Source of the DNA: Nyssa sinensis
Taxonomy: Eukaryota > Streptophyta > Magnoliopsida > Cornales > Nyssaceae
Length of the DNA: 64,000 nucleotides
Direction: 5' to 3'
Assembly (NCBI GenBank): GCA_008638375.1
Contig: CM018032.1
Coordinates: forward strand, 2,795,001-2,859,000
Shown here: in pieces, positions 49,930-61,660 of the stretch
Layout of the letters: every line of letters starts with the position of its first letter
How positions within the stretch are numbered: position 1 is the first letter of the stretch
Position numbers and translations under genes: made by a program
Notes under the pieces: model-generated
The model's input: only the letters and a program-made list of their open reading frames with translations
Told to the model about the DNA's origin: nothing
The model's database searches: none

Positions 49930-51383
49930 TGATGAGAATGCAAAATGCCATATTTTTTTCCCTTAATGTTTAGTCTTTTATACTTATTTGGTGCCTAAAT
50001 GTACTCATTATTCTTATATTTTGATTTAGGATGCAAATGGAGGCACTAAATGCAAAACGAAGCTAATTGGACGATTTTGGACAATTTTGACATCGCTTTG
50101 TACTCTGGGCATAACTCTCTCATCCAAGCTACGATTGTGATGATTCAAGATGCTATGGAAAGCCAAGAAAACTATCTACAACTTTCATGTTTTGCATTTT
50201 GCAAGATTTGGGCTTGATCAAGGTTGAAATTGGTCTTGAAGTTGCTGCACCTACACAACTAAGCGTTTTTAGCTGCGTGAAATTCTAATGGCAGGTTCAC
50301 GCGATTTATTTTTGAAAATTCCAGATCTAGTACGAGAATTCTGGCTGAAATATCACTTTCCTATTTATATTAGGATTTTATTTTATTTTTAATATTTTTC
50401 CTTTTTATAGTTAGATTTGGGTATTATTATTTTAGGATAGTATTTAGAATATCTTTAGGAGTTCTAGTAGGCTTACAAGACTGAATTAATGTGTAAAAAG
50501 GAGAGGGGAGATCAGATTTACACACACACACATGCCTCTCTCTCTCTCTCTATCTCTCTCCCTTCTTCTCTAATTTCTCCTTCAAGTTTTCATGGCCCTA
50601 CGTGGCTAAACTTTTATAATTGGTTGAAGAAAACGGAAGCCTCGGAATCAATAAAACTGTGAGATCTAATTTGTTTTTATTGTTCAATTTATGCTTTGAG
50701 TATCGGATATTCTCCTATGCTTATTTTCATGATTGTCTCGTTTAATTGTTAGGAGGCCTACTAGTTTTTTATTCGTTGCAATCTACTGTTAGGTTAGATA
50801 TCAAATTCGTAATTATTTGATCCCTCTAATTTGTGAAGCAACTAAGATTTAATGATTTGTTGTGTTAGAAATTATTAGATCTTAGGAATAACGTTCGACT
50901 AAATTAAATACAATCGATTGTGCTTGTGGTGTTTAGCTCCATCGATTTTTTTAATTCTTAAGGCTACTACTAGATTAAACTTTTCACGCTTGTCTTGGGT
51001 TGTCTAGTAGTTAGGGCTAATTAGATCGCTTGTTTTCTAATTAACTGCGACTAAGGAGAGATAGGAAAATAGTTCCAACGGTGAATATTCAAAGCGTGAA
51101 TTGATATATATTTGCATCGGTGATTAGTTGTAAAATTCTGATGGTGGATGTTGACTTGGACCAATGTTTGTTCTTTTGATTGAATTCGATACTTTAATTT
51201 GAATTGTTCCTTAGTTGTTTTTTTTTTTTAAATTATTTTCGTTATACTCAAAACCCCCATCCTTGTTCACATAGCATAAAACTAGGCTAGACACTCTCCG
51301 TGGGAATGATCCTTACTCCACTACTACATATATATTTTTAGGAGTTTAGGTTTTATTTTTTGGTTGCCTACGACAGTACATCA
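49930..51383 (+). mobile_element. Nested solo LTR, 1,454 bp
   Basis: Begins TGATGAGAATG and ends GTACATCA (inverted TGATG/CATCA ends), flanked by 5-bp repeats ATAGG at 49925-49929 and 51384-51388. Its 3' part has the aggctagacactctccgtggga wording found before the primer site of many plant LTRs. No coding capacity and no second LTR, so it is a solo LTR inserted in the 48989-52787 element. Confidence 0.82.
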
Positions 51384-52309
51384 ATAGGATATCCTTATTC
51401 CAAATAGGGTTAATAAATTAACCCATTATCCTTGTAACCAAACAAGTTCTATTTTAGATTTAAATTTAAAACAATACATGCTAAAACAATGTAGCTTTGG
51501 TTAGAACTAGGCTCAAACGATGCTGTTCCCCCTCACTACTGTTCATTTTCTCTGACCAGTTTTCGACGTCTTCTCCGTTGTCGGCCAACTTTTTTTGGTG
51601 GAATTCCAGTGTCTGCCCAACGTGGTTCGAACCCAAATTCTCCAATGGTTCCATTTCTAAGTTTGGTTTTGGGTTTCATTCATTGGAAAGGGCCGAAATA
51701 GGAAAAACCAGTGGCTGCTCCGGCGAGCCACGATTTTTCGGCCACCCATTTATTTTCTATTTCGTGGCTTTCTAGCCACTCTTTTTTTCTCTTTTTTCTT
51801 CCTACATGATTCTGAGGTCGAGGAGAACAACTCCCCAATCCTCTAATGGTTTAAAACCATCAAAATCCCTCATCACTCGAAACACCACTAAACCTGCAAC
51901 TCCTTTTTTCTCACTCATTTCTCTACTATTTCACTTACTGTTTCCTCCTAAATTTATCATTTCCTTCCTGGATTATGATCCTACATTCTTTTACATGTTT
52001 CATGCAAGTTTTATAAAATTTAAAAAAATTCAGAAAATGGAAATCAAGAGGCCTTACCTCTTTTCTTTCTTGCAACACTTTACTATTTCTTTTTCTTTTC
52101 TTCCTTTTTTTCTTTCTTTCTTCCTTGGTTTATTCTTTTCTTACTTTTCTTTGCTTTCTATTGCATGCACGCATACATGCCTTATATAGGCGGCTATCCT
52201 ACCACCTCTTCCCTTTCTCGCTCTCACTCACACTTTTTCTCCCCCCCCTCTCTCTCGTTCTCTCATTTTGTTTCTGCTTTCATTGCTCTTGTTTTATTTC
52301 AAGATATTT

Positions 52310-52645
52310 TGTATATATAATATATATACATATATATATATATGCACCGCCACACACTAACCCACCTATTTACACACACACACACTCACATATATATATA
52401 TATACACACATACATATATACAACATATTCACACACATAACACATTATATATATGTATATATATACTCAAACTTATACATTCACATATATTTATACCATA
52501 CATACACACACATGTATATATATATATATATATATTATATGTATATACACACACACTGTACCACACACATGTATATATATTTGCGTACTCAATACACATA
52601 GATATATATATATATATATGGGCGTATGTATATATATATATATTC
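52310..52645. repeat. Long compound (AT)n/(AC)n microsatellite
   Basis: Over 300 bp of alternating TA, CA and ATAC runs. ORFs rich in Tyr/Ile/His/Thr here are artefacts of the repeat. Confidence 0.95.
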
Positions 52646-53128
52646 TCGTTGCTTTGCTCGAGTATTATCCGGACACTTGGAAACTTTGGTATTCAGAACT
52701 AGGCTATTTATTTATTCTCGAAAAATGAACCCTATTAGTTCAGGTTTATAGTACTTGTTCGGTTACATTTTGGGTCGAGGTATTACATAGTGCATTATTT
52801 TTTCAAAGTTTCCATTACATTCAACTTTAGAATTGTTGGAGTGCCCAAAAATCTTCGGTGGAAGATCTTTGATTTTGTGCAAATTTATAAATCTCAGTTG
52901 AAATTCTGACTTGACCTTTGTCAGAAGAATTTCTTATTTCTCAATTAAGGAGGAATTTCAAGCAACAATTTTTCTCTTGTGAATGTAGGTTTGCCTTTCT
53001 TCTTCCACATTCATTTAATTCCCTTCAGATTCTTGAATTATTTTGACCCATGTCCTATGTGATTTTTCCAACTCTTAACTCTTTCATTTTGAGTTGGGTT
53101 GGGCTGTTAAAGGTACATTGGAGATTAA

Positions 53129-53623
53129 CACTATGTTTGGATGAAAGGAATTGGAAAGAAAGGGAAGGGAAGGAGAAGGAAGGGGAGCTTATATCATGTT
53201 TGTTTTAAAAATTAGGAAGGAAAGGAAGAGAGAGGGAGGGAGAGCTTAACTCTCATTTAAACAATTTTGTTATTCCTTCAAAAGTGGGAGGAAATGGAGG
53301 GAAAGGAAACAAGGATTTAATAAATTTTTAATAATACCAATATTACCCTTCAAATTATAAAAGCCAAAATAAAAATGACACTTCTATCCTAAGGCATCTA
53401 AAGAGTATAATAATAAAATAAAATAAAATCTTTTCCTTTCCTTTCTCTCCTTTATCATTCTCAAATAAGATGAAAGAATTATATTAGTCTTTCATCTCCT
53501 TTCCTTTCATTAGTTATCTAAACATAAAGGAGGGATTACTCTCTCCTCTCATCTCCTTTCCTTTCCTTCATAAATAATACTCTTCTCTCCTTTCCTTTCC
53601 CTTCTACTTATCCAAACAAACTG
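53129..53623. mobile_element. MITE, 495 bp, with TAA target duplication
   Basis: Ends CACTATGTTTGGAT and, inverted, CAGTTTGTTTGGAT. It is flanked by TAA at 53126-53128 and 53624-53626, with the empty site in copy 1 near 869. The left half is purine-rich (gaaaggaaggga) and the right half pyrimidine-rich (tcctttcctttccc), so it can fold back. The 3-bp TAA duplication suits the PIF/Harbinger superfamily; no transposase is present. Confidence 0.8.
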
Positions 53624-54544
53624 TAAGTCCAATATTTCTTGAGGACTTTGATCGATTTATGAATTAATTTCCTTTCTTTAAGGTAGAATTTTTTGAAAGA
53701 TAGGTTGTAATATTTCATCATAGTTTACAATTCTAAAGAACAACTATTTGGACAACTATATACATGGGGGATCTATTTTTTCTTTCTGGAATTTTCGTTC
53801 TTGTACATCCATCTCCTTTGATGCGTCTTTTCATTTCTCATACATACATACATACACCAGCTCCTGTGGTTTTTAATTAGGTAACAATGTTAGGCAACAC
53901 TTTATGGCCACTGGTTGTCTGTAATGACTAATGAGAGAAATTTTCTAATTTTGTGAATAGTCTTCTTGACCTGATTTATTGTGTATTTCTGACCTGATTT
54001 TATCCTGTCGGATTAAATAACTCGATGTTTATTAAAAAAATATTTGAATAACTCAAGTTGTTTTGATTAATTTGTGATAGACCTTGTATACTTCTTCTTC
54101 ATCTATTTGTTCTTTTAACTTGCATTGTTTATCGCCAAGTCGAAATCATGCTTGAGATTTTATGAGCCAAAGATCTTGCTGACCTTATTCATTACTTACA
54201 TCTGGCCATATACTTCATGATATTGCGTGATTAATCCCCTGCTTCTAAATTTTTCATGGTGTCAATGACTATTCAATTCAAATTATTATTGCATGGTATG
54301 TAAGTCTTGAAAGGCACATCTCGTTGGTTTCATGTTGCCTCATCTCCCTGAGTGAATAAAGACTTACATCTGGCCATATACTCAAGGAAAGGCAAAACTG
54401 ATAGTTAGTTATCAATACATGTCCTAAGTCCTGATTTTAATTGACAGCTACGAGAAGCCAAGAACTATATTGCAAGCTGCTGAGTTAATGCTTCTGGTTG
54501 GAATAATTTCCTAATATAAAACAGGGCATTGTAGATTCGAAATT

Positions 54545-54679
54545 AAAGTATACGCCTCTTCCCTTTCTAGCTCTCACTCACATTCTCGCCCTCTCTCTCT
54601 CTCTCTCATTCTGTTTCTGCTTTCATTGCTTTTGTTTTATTTCAAGATATCATTTCCTTCCTAGATTATGATCCTACAG
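54545..54679 (+). other. Filler DNA copied from the LTR at 51957-52305 or a relative
   Basis: 135 bp replaces about 24 bp of the original intron. Its left part matches 52205-52305 (ctcttccctttc-gctctcactcaca, then tttctgctttcattgct and tttatttcaagata). Its right part matches 51957-51985 (tcatttccttcct-gattat). There are no terminal repeats or target duplication, so it is not a transposon; it looks like a template-switch repair patch. Confidence 0.75.
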
Positions 54680-55623
54680 ACCTTGATGTTTTAAAATAAA
54701 TTATGTGCTTATCAAACAAACTAGAAGTGGGAAAATTTTGACATCTATATTTCACAGAAAGATCTTTATTTATAATTTGTTATATAGGACACCTGCCTTA
54801 AACATGAGCTGAGCCTCAAGGAATGAGGCATTTTACATTACCATATGCTGATTGATTTCTACTCTTGTAAAATATCATGCTTTCTGTAAGCTCAGATCTA
54901 TGGCTTTTCCCTTCTTATTTCTTTCTTTATTATGTCCCTAATACATTAACCTAATCTTGCTCTCCTCAATTACTTTGTTATTTAGACTGATAAATACTGG
55001 CAACATCATTTTTAAGAAAAGTTATTAACAATAAGGGCTATGTTGTTGTCACATAGTTTTGGTTGCTTCCTTGACAATATATAGTAGCTCAATAGACATT
55101 TGCATGTGAGAAGCCAAGGAAACATCAACAACTCCTCTAGCAATGACATTGGTATGCTAGTACTAGGATCTGCAAACATGGATGCAAATGTCGTGTTTTG
55201 TCCCAGACATAGTGGGTCAGACATGACAACTCGTCAAAATTTAGACCAAGGCTCTATATATATGCATACATTCATGTTGAAGAATATAAATAGATATGAT
55301 AATGTTATATTTTGTTTAGTCTCAATTAATGCATTTATATCCCCCTATTTCTTGACAATTTTAGGCAAATAAAGGTAGACCGTTTTGATTGTATAAATGA
55401 GTGTTGGACAGATATGAACATGGGTGTTGTGCTGAAATATGCCCAACACACCAACATCAAGAGGAAGAAGTCTACTCCAAATCATATATTATTAATACCC
55501 GTCAGAATTATGTGTAACTGTGAAATATGCCATACAGATGTGTTTTTCCATATTTTGTATTAGGTTGAGGGTGAGCTCTTGAGCCTTCCATCCCGAATGC
55601 TAAGGTTTTTATTTGAGATCCCC

Positions 55624-56042
55624 TGTAAATTTAATTTACTAAATTTAATTAAAAATCTTCAACTATCATGATAATCGCATAATCATCTTTTATGCGGAAA
55701 TAAAATAAATAAATAACATACCGGAATCTGCCATGAAGAAATCACCTACTTGAAGAAAGCTTGTAGAAATTATTTCTCTTACTTAATCCCTTTTCTTTTC
55801 ATATGCCAGAATATTATGGGAAACCCTGGTTAAGAGTATATGGATAGAGAGAGGACAATTCTTACTTAAAATCAAACTCTTATCCTACTCCCCATAAAAG
55901 TAGATAAATAGAAAAACACTTCCCTTATTATATCTTACTAATTAAGTAACCGTGCGTAACTCTTCCAAAACTAATAACCACCTAATTTCATTAAGTCCAA
56001 ATAATATCCATATTATCCTTTCATGTGGGACATATTCTAACA
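55624..56042. mobile_element. Small solo LTR or TRIM-like element, 419 bp
   Basis: Starts TGTAAATTTAATT, ends GGGACATATTCTAACA, and is flanked by 5-bp TCCCC at 55619-55623 and 56043-56047; the empty site is intact in copy 1 near 3018. The TG...CA ends and 5-bp duplication indicate an LTR. No coding region, so it is a solo LTR or minimal element. Confidence 0.82.
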
Positions 56043-56778
56043 TCCCCTTCACTCAATTTGGAAGGGTCATGATACCGGACTTGGTTAGAGGTGGCACTGA
56101 AATGGTTTGAGGAAGACTGGAAATGTTAATGTTGACTTAATTATAACATTTGCATTTTTCCCATTTCCTTGGATGCATAAGAAAAATGTATATTATGGAG
56201 CAGATACATCTATTATTGTATTATTATGTTAGCCTTTAGCAAAATTTGGTACTTTTTTATTTTCTTTATTTTCTCAAAATTTCTTCAGCAGAACTGGTGT
56301 TTTGTTTTGTCCGTATCAATGTAATGTTTACTGCAGTGGTGGTTGTACCTGATCTAGGAATTATACATTTCTATGTTTTACTGATCTAGAAATTATATTT
56401 TGTATGAATACTGCTCAAGTATCTGCTTGGGAGGATTAAAACAAAAAAAGAAAAGAAAAGAAAAGTAATAGTTGTCATGATCAATAGCTTTAAGGTTATT
56501 CTCCTGTGTTGACTACCTTCTATTTATTATAAATGAGGTAGTCGTGGTTATACTTGAATTTTCTTTTCCCTCTCTCCTCCCTTTCATTTTAAATTCTTCA
56601 AATCATTTTTCTTAATAGTTAGCATTAACAAAATTATGAGGGGAAAGGTGAGGATTTAGACCAATATATTCTAGGAAATGTCTGAAATTGCTATCTACTG
56701 TTGATTTGCATACTAATGACCCTTGATTTGTTAGATTAGAAAATGTGTTTTCTAGAAATGTAAATCCCAGAATGATTG

Positions 56779-57399
56779 TGATATGCCAAAAATATTCCAT
56801 CCAATCAGTATATGACACGTGTCTAGCTTTGTTTTGTAAAGTTCGTAAGATAATCAGGCATACCGATCTGACGTCGGTAAGGAAGACCCGGGAATTGTAA
56901 TCACCTAGTATATCGATCTTGCCTCTACCGTCTCGGTTTACCGACCTCGTGATGATGGGATAGGTATGGACAAGAAAAGATGACGCAAGTAATTATGGCA
57001 AAATTATCGCCTTCTGACATACAACATACCCTAATCCTGCAGAAAGGCGAAAAAGGTTCCTAGCTTTGCAAAGCAACATGGCCGGTGGAAACTGTGACGT
57101 GTGTAATCATGATGAAGCAGCCCCACCGCTTGGCATTGAATTTGATATTCACACCTGCTTATAAATAAGACTTGAGAGGTACGTAAAAAGGATCTCTCCC
57201 TCTCTCTCTCTCTCTCTCTTTATCTCTATTATTAATTACGAGATTATCATCTTGAAATATACATCTCTATCTCCTATAATTTAACCATCGGAGCGGCTAC
57301 CACCAGAGCCCTCCCCGGTGGCAATCTAATTTTATTTTTATCCAGGATTTGCACAAGGAAGGAACTTAAGCATTGACGAAGTCAGAAAGTGCAGTATCA
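56779..57399 (+). repeat. 5' LTR of the Tat element, 621 bp
   Basis: Starts TGATATGCC where homology to copy 1 stops, and ends GTATCA two bases before the primer site; TGATA and TATCA are inverted ends. It carries a TATA box (TATAAATA, 57160-57167) and a CT tract (57197-57219) behind it. Confidence 0.85.
57160..57167 (+). promoter_or_regulatory. TATA box in the Tat 5' LTR
   Basis: TATAAATA, about 240 bp before the LTR end, would start transcription around 57190-57200 near the CT tract. Confidence 0.6.
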
Positions 57400-57401
57400 G
57401 C

Positions 57402-57419
57402 TTGGCGCCGTCTATAGGA
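57402..57419 (+). promoter_or_regulatory. Primer binding site of the Tat element
   Basis: TTGGCGCCGTCTATAGGA, two bases after the LTR, matches the TTGGCGCCGTC primer-site type common in plant Tat/Athila gypsy elements. Confidence 0.8.
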
Positions 57420-57470
57420 ACCGTCAATCGTTCCTATCAATTTCGTTACTTTCAACCCTATTCCTTCGTC

Positions 57471-59162
57471 ATGGCTCTAAATCACCGTTCCAAACAAGTA
57501 TCTCAAAGCTAACCATTAGCCGGGGACGAGGAAGGAGAAACTTCCGATCCTGTATAACAACTCGACCAAATTAGGGATCAGATGCAGAGACAATCCGATC
57601 AGATGCAGGGGCAACTCTCGGCCATTTCCTAGGTGCTGGCTTCTTTAACCCAAAACCTGCCAAGTATCCACGTATACCTTCCACCGGGCATCCCTGAAGG
57701 AGGAGATCTGATATTTCCTACCACTGGCGAAAGACCTTGTGAAGGGGGAGGTCCCAGTGCTCATCCATCCTTTCCCCAAGACACGGCCCACGTTAGAGAT
57801 AAACCTCAACCCTCGAATATCATAGGCGGAGAGGTGCCAAATATTCATCCTAATGTATACCACCACGGCAGAAATAGGATCTTGAGCCCGGCGAATTCAG
57901 GAGCCAACCCGATACAGACAGGTTCCCGGCTACAGCAAGCATCGATCCCACTCCAAAGGCAATCGGGACATGTCGTTCCTAGTCAAGAGCATCCCTTGCA
58001 CATCGGGCATGAGGTTGGCATGCTAGGACTACAGTACTCTGCCCCATCCAGAGTACGACCGAAGATGGAAGAAATGGCAGATTCCGTGGGACAGGCAGCC
58101 CTTCCCAGAGAGGGAAACGTTCCCCCCAAGCAAGATGAAATAGCACGACTACTCGGTAGGTTTACCACCCTGTTCACAACGGCTATATTGGCGAAGGAAC
58201 GCCCGCGAAAGTTTATTGTCCCAAAATTCACCCTTTATGATGTGTCGGAAGACCCTGGGGACCACCTCTCCAATTATCAACACATGATGGCACAACATGG
58301 GGCCACCGATGCTTTCCTGTGCCGCACATTTGTCACAAATCTCAAAGGCACAGCCCTACGATGGTTCCATAACCTCCCCCAAGAGTCTGTCCCAAGCTTT
58401 TATGAGCTTAGTAAATGTTTCCTTGACCAATTTTTAACTAGTAGGAGGCTCAAAAAAGGACCAGAATTTCTCTTATCAGTAAAACAACAGAAGGCAGCGT
58501 CACTTAGGGAATACATTGCTCAGTTCAATTTCGAACACACAGAAATTATGGACTGCGGTTCGGGCTTTTTGGTGGCAGCACTTCACGCGGGGTTATGGCC
58601 AGGACTGTTCCACGATTCCCTGACGAAGAATCCCCCCGCAGACATGGCATCACTAATGGAGCGGGTAAGAAAGTATATAAATTTGGAAGATACCAGGGCG
58701 GCTCTCCGCAAAGCTAAGGAGCAGGCTCAGTAAGATGACAGTGCCCAAAAGCAAGGCCCTGATAGTACCAACAAAAGGCAAAGAAGCCCAGACAAAAGAA
58801 CTACTTCCTAAACTCAGAGCCAGCCAGCTTCCGGGAAGTTCAAGTCATATGCACCACTGACGCCCCTAAATGCCTCCCTTACACAAATATATCATCAAGT
58901 CCGGGCACGTGAAAACCTGAAACACCCAGAGCCTCTGTTTGGCCACCCAGACTCCCGAGATCGAAGCAAGTACTATGAGTTCCACAAAGATCACGGGCAT
59001 ACTACAGAGACGTATAGGAACCTCCAACAAGAGATCGAGCAATTGATCTGGAGAGGACGTCTGAAAGAGTTTGTACAACGTGAAGGAGGACAAAATAATC
59101 AAAATCAGAGGCCTAAGCAACCCAGGTAGGATCAAAGACCCCAGCAGCAACGGCATGGTTAG
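57471..59162 (+). pseudogene. gag of the Tat element, interrupted by stops
   Basis: The likely start is ATG 57471, in frame with the long open part 57633-58733 (366 codons). In-frame stops occur at 57510, 57555, 57630, 58731, 58809, 59127 and 59160. The segment from KFIVPKFTLYDVSEDPGDHL (about 58206) through ALRWFHNLP and SLREYIAQFN is the retrotransposon gag core. A later YYEFHKDHGHTTETYRNL segment (about 58968-59025) is the His-rich C-terminal motif usual in Tat gag. It would form the capsid-like particle. Upstream DQMQ repeats suggest a coiled coil. Confidence 0.85.
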
Positions 59163-59229
59163 GGGCTCGGAGAGAATGAACAGCCCCACCTGAATAATCA
59201 AGTCATCCTTGTCCTCCATGCCGATAACT

Positions 59230-59810
59230 CATTAACCAGCATGTCTAACTAGGCAAAGAAACGATACGTTCGGGAAGCGAGGGTAGAAAAAAGCCCTCTC
59301 CAAATCTCAACAATTGAGAAAAGGCTAAAGCCACTGCCACAAATCCAGTTCTCAGAGCTGGACCTTGCTGGCATTCATTGTCCTCACAGTGATGTACTCA
59401 TCATCTTCTTCAACGTGGCCAACTTTGATATCAAAAGAGTATTAGTGGATACAGGATGTTCCACCAACATCCTGTTTTATGAGCTTTTCAAACACATGAA
59501 GCTCGACACTACCGACCTAAAAGCCACCACTGTTGTAATAGTAGGATTTGATGGTAACTTAAGCTTGCCAATAGGAGGGATCGAACTACCAACCACTGTG
59601 GGAGATGGGGATGACCAGAAGACCCTCATATCTAAGTATATGATCGTAAATTTTCGATCCCCTTACAATATCATCATTAGAAGGCTATGGCTCCATAAAA
59701 TAGGAGCAGTTACTTTCACCCTTCATCAGTGCCTAAAATATGTTCACAATGATAAGGTTTGCACAGTCAGAGGCTCCTAGTTGACATCTCGAGAGTGCCA
59801 CGTCATGGCA
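59230..59810 (+). pseudogene. Aspartic protease domain of the Tat polyprotein
   Basis: Same frame as gag. The active-site motif VDTGCSTNILF lies at about 59446-59478 (Asp-Thr-Gly), followed by a GFDGNLSLPIG flap-like segment and the NVRSPYNII-like motif seen here as NFRSPYNIII (about 59650). The longest open part is 59415-59780, then a TAG. It would cleave the polyprotein. Only one protease copy is visible. Confidence 0.82.
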
Positions 59811-59931
59811 TTAAAAGGGAAAACTCCAAAATAGTAATTACAGGCACCTTGGGAGCCCTTTGATTTGAGAGAAGGTGCATAATGCCCCACAAAAATCAAT
59901 GAACCAATGAGCCCCCAGAGGAAGAGATAGT

Positions 59932-60900
59932 ATGGCAAAACCGATCCCAGAGCCCATCAAAGTATTGGTGAGCTCCGATGAAGAGGAACGCTATTTACAG
60001 CTCGGTATGGACCTATCCCGGCCAGAACAAGAGGAGATGATTAATTTCTTAAAAAAGAATTTGTCAGTCTTCGCTTGGGACACCAAAGACATGGAGGGAG
60101 TAAACCCCTCTCTTATCTGTCATAAATTAATGACTAATCCATGCCATCTCCCAGTCAGACAGAAGCGAAGGACTTTCGCCCCAGAAAAGCACAAGATAAT
60201 TAATGACGAAGTCTAAAGACTGTTGGATGCAAAGATGATCAGAGAAGTATTCTATCCAGAATGGCTTGCCAACACTGTCCTTGTTAGGAAGAAGAATGGT
60301 AAATGGCGAGTATGCGTCGATTATACCGATCTTAACAAAGCCTGCCCCAAGGATAGCTTCCCCTTCTCGAGAATCGATCAGTTGGTTGACGCAACCGTAG
60401 GCCACGAGCTGATGAGCTTCATAGATGCATACTCAGGATACAATCAGATCCAGATGTACCCTCTAGACCAAGAAAAGACATCATTCATCTTAGAACGAGG
60501 TCTGTACTGCTATAGGGTGATGCCATTTGGATTAAAAAATACCGGAGCCACGTACAAGTGATTGGTTAACAAAATGTTTGAACCTCTGATTGGCAGCACA
60601 ATGGAGGTTTATATTGACGATATGTTGGTCAAAAGCCAAAAGAAACACGACCACATCGAGCACTTAAGGCAAACCTTCAACATACTGAAGTAGTACAAAA
60701 TGAAGTTAAATCCTTCCAAATGTACCTTCGGAGTTAGCAAAGGAAAATTTCTTGGTTTTCTGATCTCACAAAAGGGGATAGAGGCAGACCCCTTACAAAT
60801 TAAAGCATTAACAGAACTGGAGCCTCCGAGGCCCAGAAAGGACATAAAAGCACTTAACGGTAGGATCGCAGCTCTGAATAGATTCATCTCCAGGTCCACC
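59932..60900 (+). pseudogene. Reverse transcriptase domain of the Tat element, broken
   Basis: Frame differs from gag/protease. Visible RT blocks in order are RVCVDYTDLNKACPKD (about 60310), IDAYSGYNQI (about 60421), TSFIL and VMPFGLKN (about 60519), the catalytic YIDDMLVKS (about 60610; DD present), and LNPSKCTFGV and FLGFLIS. Stops fall at 60214, 60558 and 60691, so the domain is split into three open pieces. The preceding 59932-60216 piece is the usual linker (LSVFAWDTKDMEG). Catalytic aspartates are still encoded, but no full-length protein can be made. Confidence 0.9.
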
Positions 60901-61660
60901 GATCATTGTCTCACGTTCTTCAAAGCTCTGAAGGGGAATAAGGCCCTTGAATGGACCCCTGAATGTGACAAAGCCTTTGAAGAACTAAAACAATATATGG
61001 CATCCCCAGAACTCCTTTCCAAGCCAATGAACGGGGAGAAGCTCTTCCTATACCTCGCAGTATCAAAAAACGCGGTAAGTTCTACACTTATCCGTGAAGA
61101 AAAGGGATGTCAGAAGCCTGTATTCTATGTCAGCAAGGCACTCCTCAATTCAGAAAAGAGATACCCTGAGGTAGAAAAATTGGCATTCGTTGTGATAATT
61201 TTTGTGCGAAAACTTCGGCCTTATTTTCAAGCTCACTCAATTGCGATCCCAACATCTTACCCCTTGAAAGCAATTTTGCACAAACCAGACACCTTGGGAC
61301 GCCTGGTAAAATGGTCTGTAGAATTGGGAGAGTTTGACATAACTTATATACCTTGGACCGCCATTAAAGCCCAAGCTCTAGCAGACTTCGTTGTAGAATT
61401 CACTCCAGCCTTGGGAGGAAACCTCGGGGCAGACACGGATATGACAACCTGGCAGTTCCACGTCGATGGTTCTTCCACTGATAAAGGATCTAGAGTCGGT
61501 ATTGTACTCCGTTCTCTAGACGGAATCAAAACAGAAAGAACCATCACCTTGGGCTTCAGAGCTTCCAACAATGAAGCTGAATACGAAGTACTAATCCTCG
61601 GTATGAGGCTAGCCTTAGAATGTGAGGCTCGTAGCCTCGAAGCATTCACTTACTCATAAC
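60901..61660 (+). pseudogene. Gypsy RNase H plus second (archaeal-type) RNase H of the Tat element
   Basis: After the RT, AFEELKQYMASPELL and GEKLFLYLAVSKNAVSSTL begin the ordinary gypsy RNase H, which continues through PVFYVSKALLNSEKRYPEVE. A second domain starts at WQFHVDGSSTDKGSRVGIV (about 61450), with NNEAEYEVLILGMRLALE downstream, the D...E pattern of an additional RNase H found in plant Tat elements. The frame is open from 60700 to 61659 and ends in a stop; the domain continues after it into 61666. Confidence 0.85.

Larger units (their letters stand above)
48989..52787 (+). mobile_element. Solo-LTR-like insertion (gypsy/Tekay-type), 3.8 kb with a nested insertion
   Basis: Begins TGTCATGACCCGAAACC and ends GGTCGAGGTATTACA, with 5-bp target duplication TAGTG at 48984-48988 and 52788-52792; copy 1 has the uninterrupted site at about 512-516. 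No gag-pol, primer site or internal LTR repeat is seen. After removing the nested 1,454-bp element, about 2.3 kb remains, consistent with a long LTR left by LTR-LTR recombination. It holds a 30-bp minisatellite and a long AT/AC microsatellite. Confidence 0.85.
48801..56778 (+). repeat. Copy 2 of the segmental duplication, broken by five insertions
   Basis: Collinear with 329-3750 but carrying insertions at 48989-52787, 53129-53623, 54545-54679, 55624-56042 and, at its end, 56779 onward. It also lacks about 280 bp relative to copy 1 near 54379 (equivalent to 1610-1885). No exon of the neighbouring host gene is included, so it is non-coding. Confidence 0.92.

Noticed and set aside
52125..52728. 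ORFs rich in Tyr, Ile, His and Thr
   Set aside because: Translations of an (AT)n/(AC)n microsatellite inside an LTR.
48989..52787. Full-length LTR retrotransposon with two LTRs
   Set aside because: No internal direct repeat of the ends, no primer site and no gag-pol; a solo LTR with a nested insertion fits better.
55100..55372. 90-codon ORF in copy 2 (HVRSQGNINNSSSND...)
   Set aside because: The equivalent place in copy 1 (near 2490-2650) is frameshifted, so it is not a conserved exon of the host gene.
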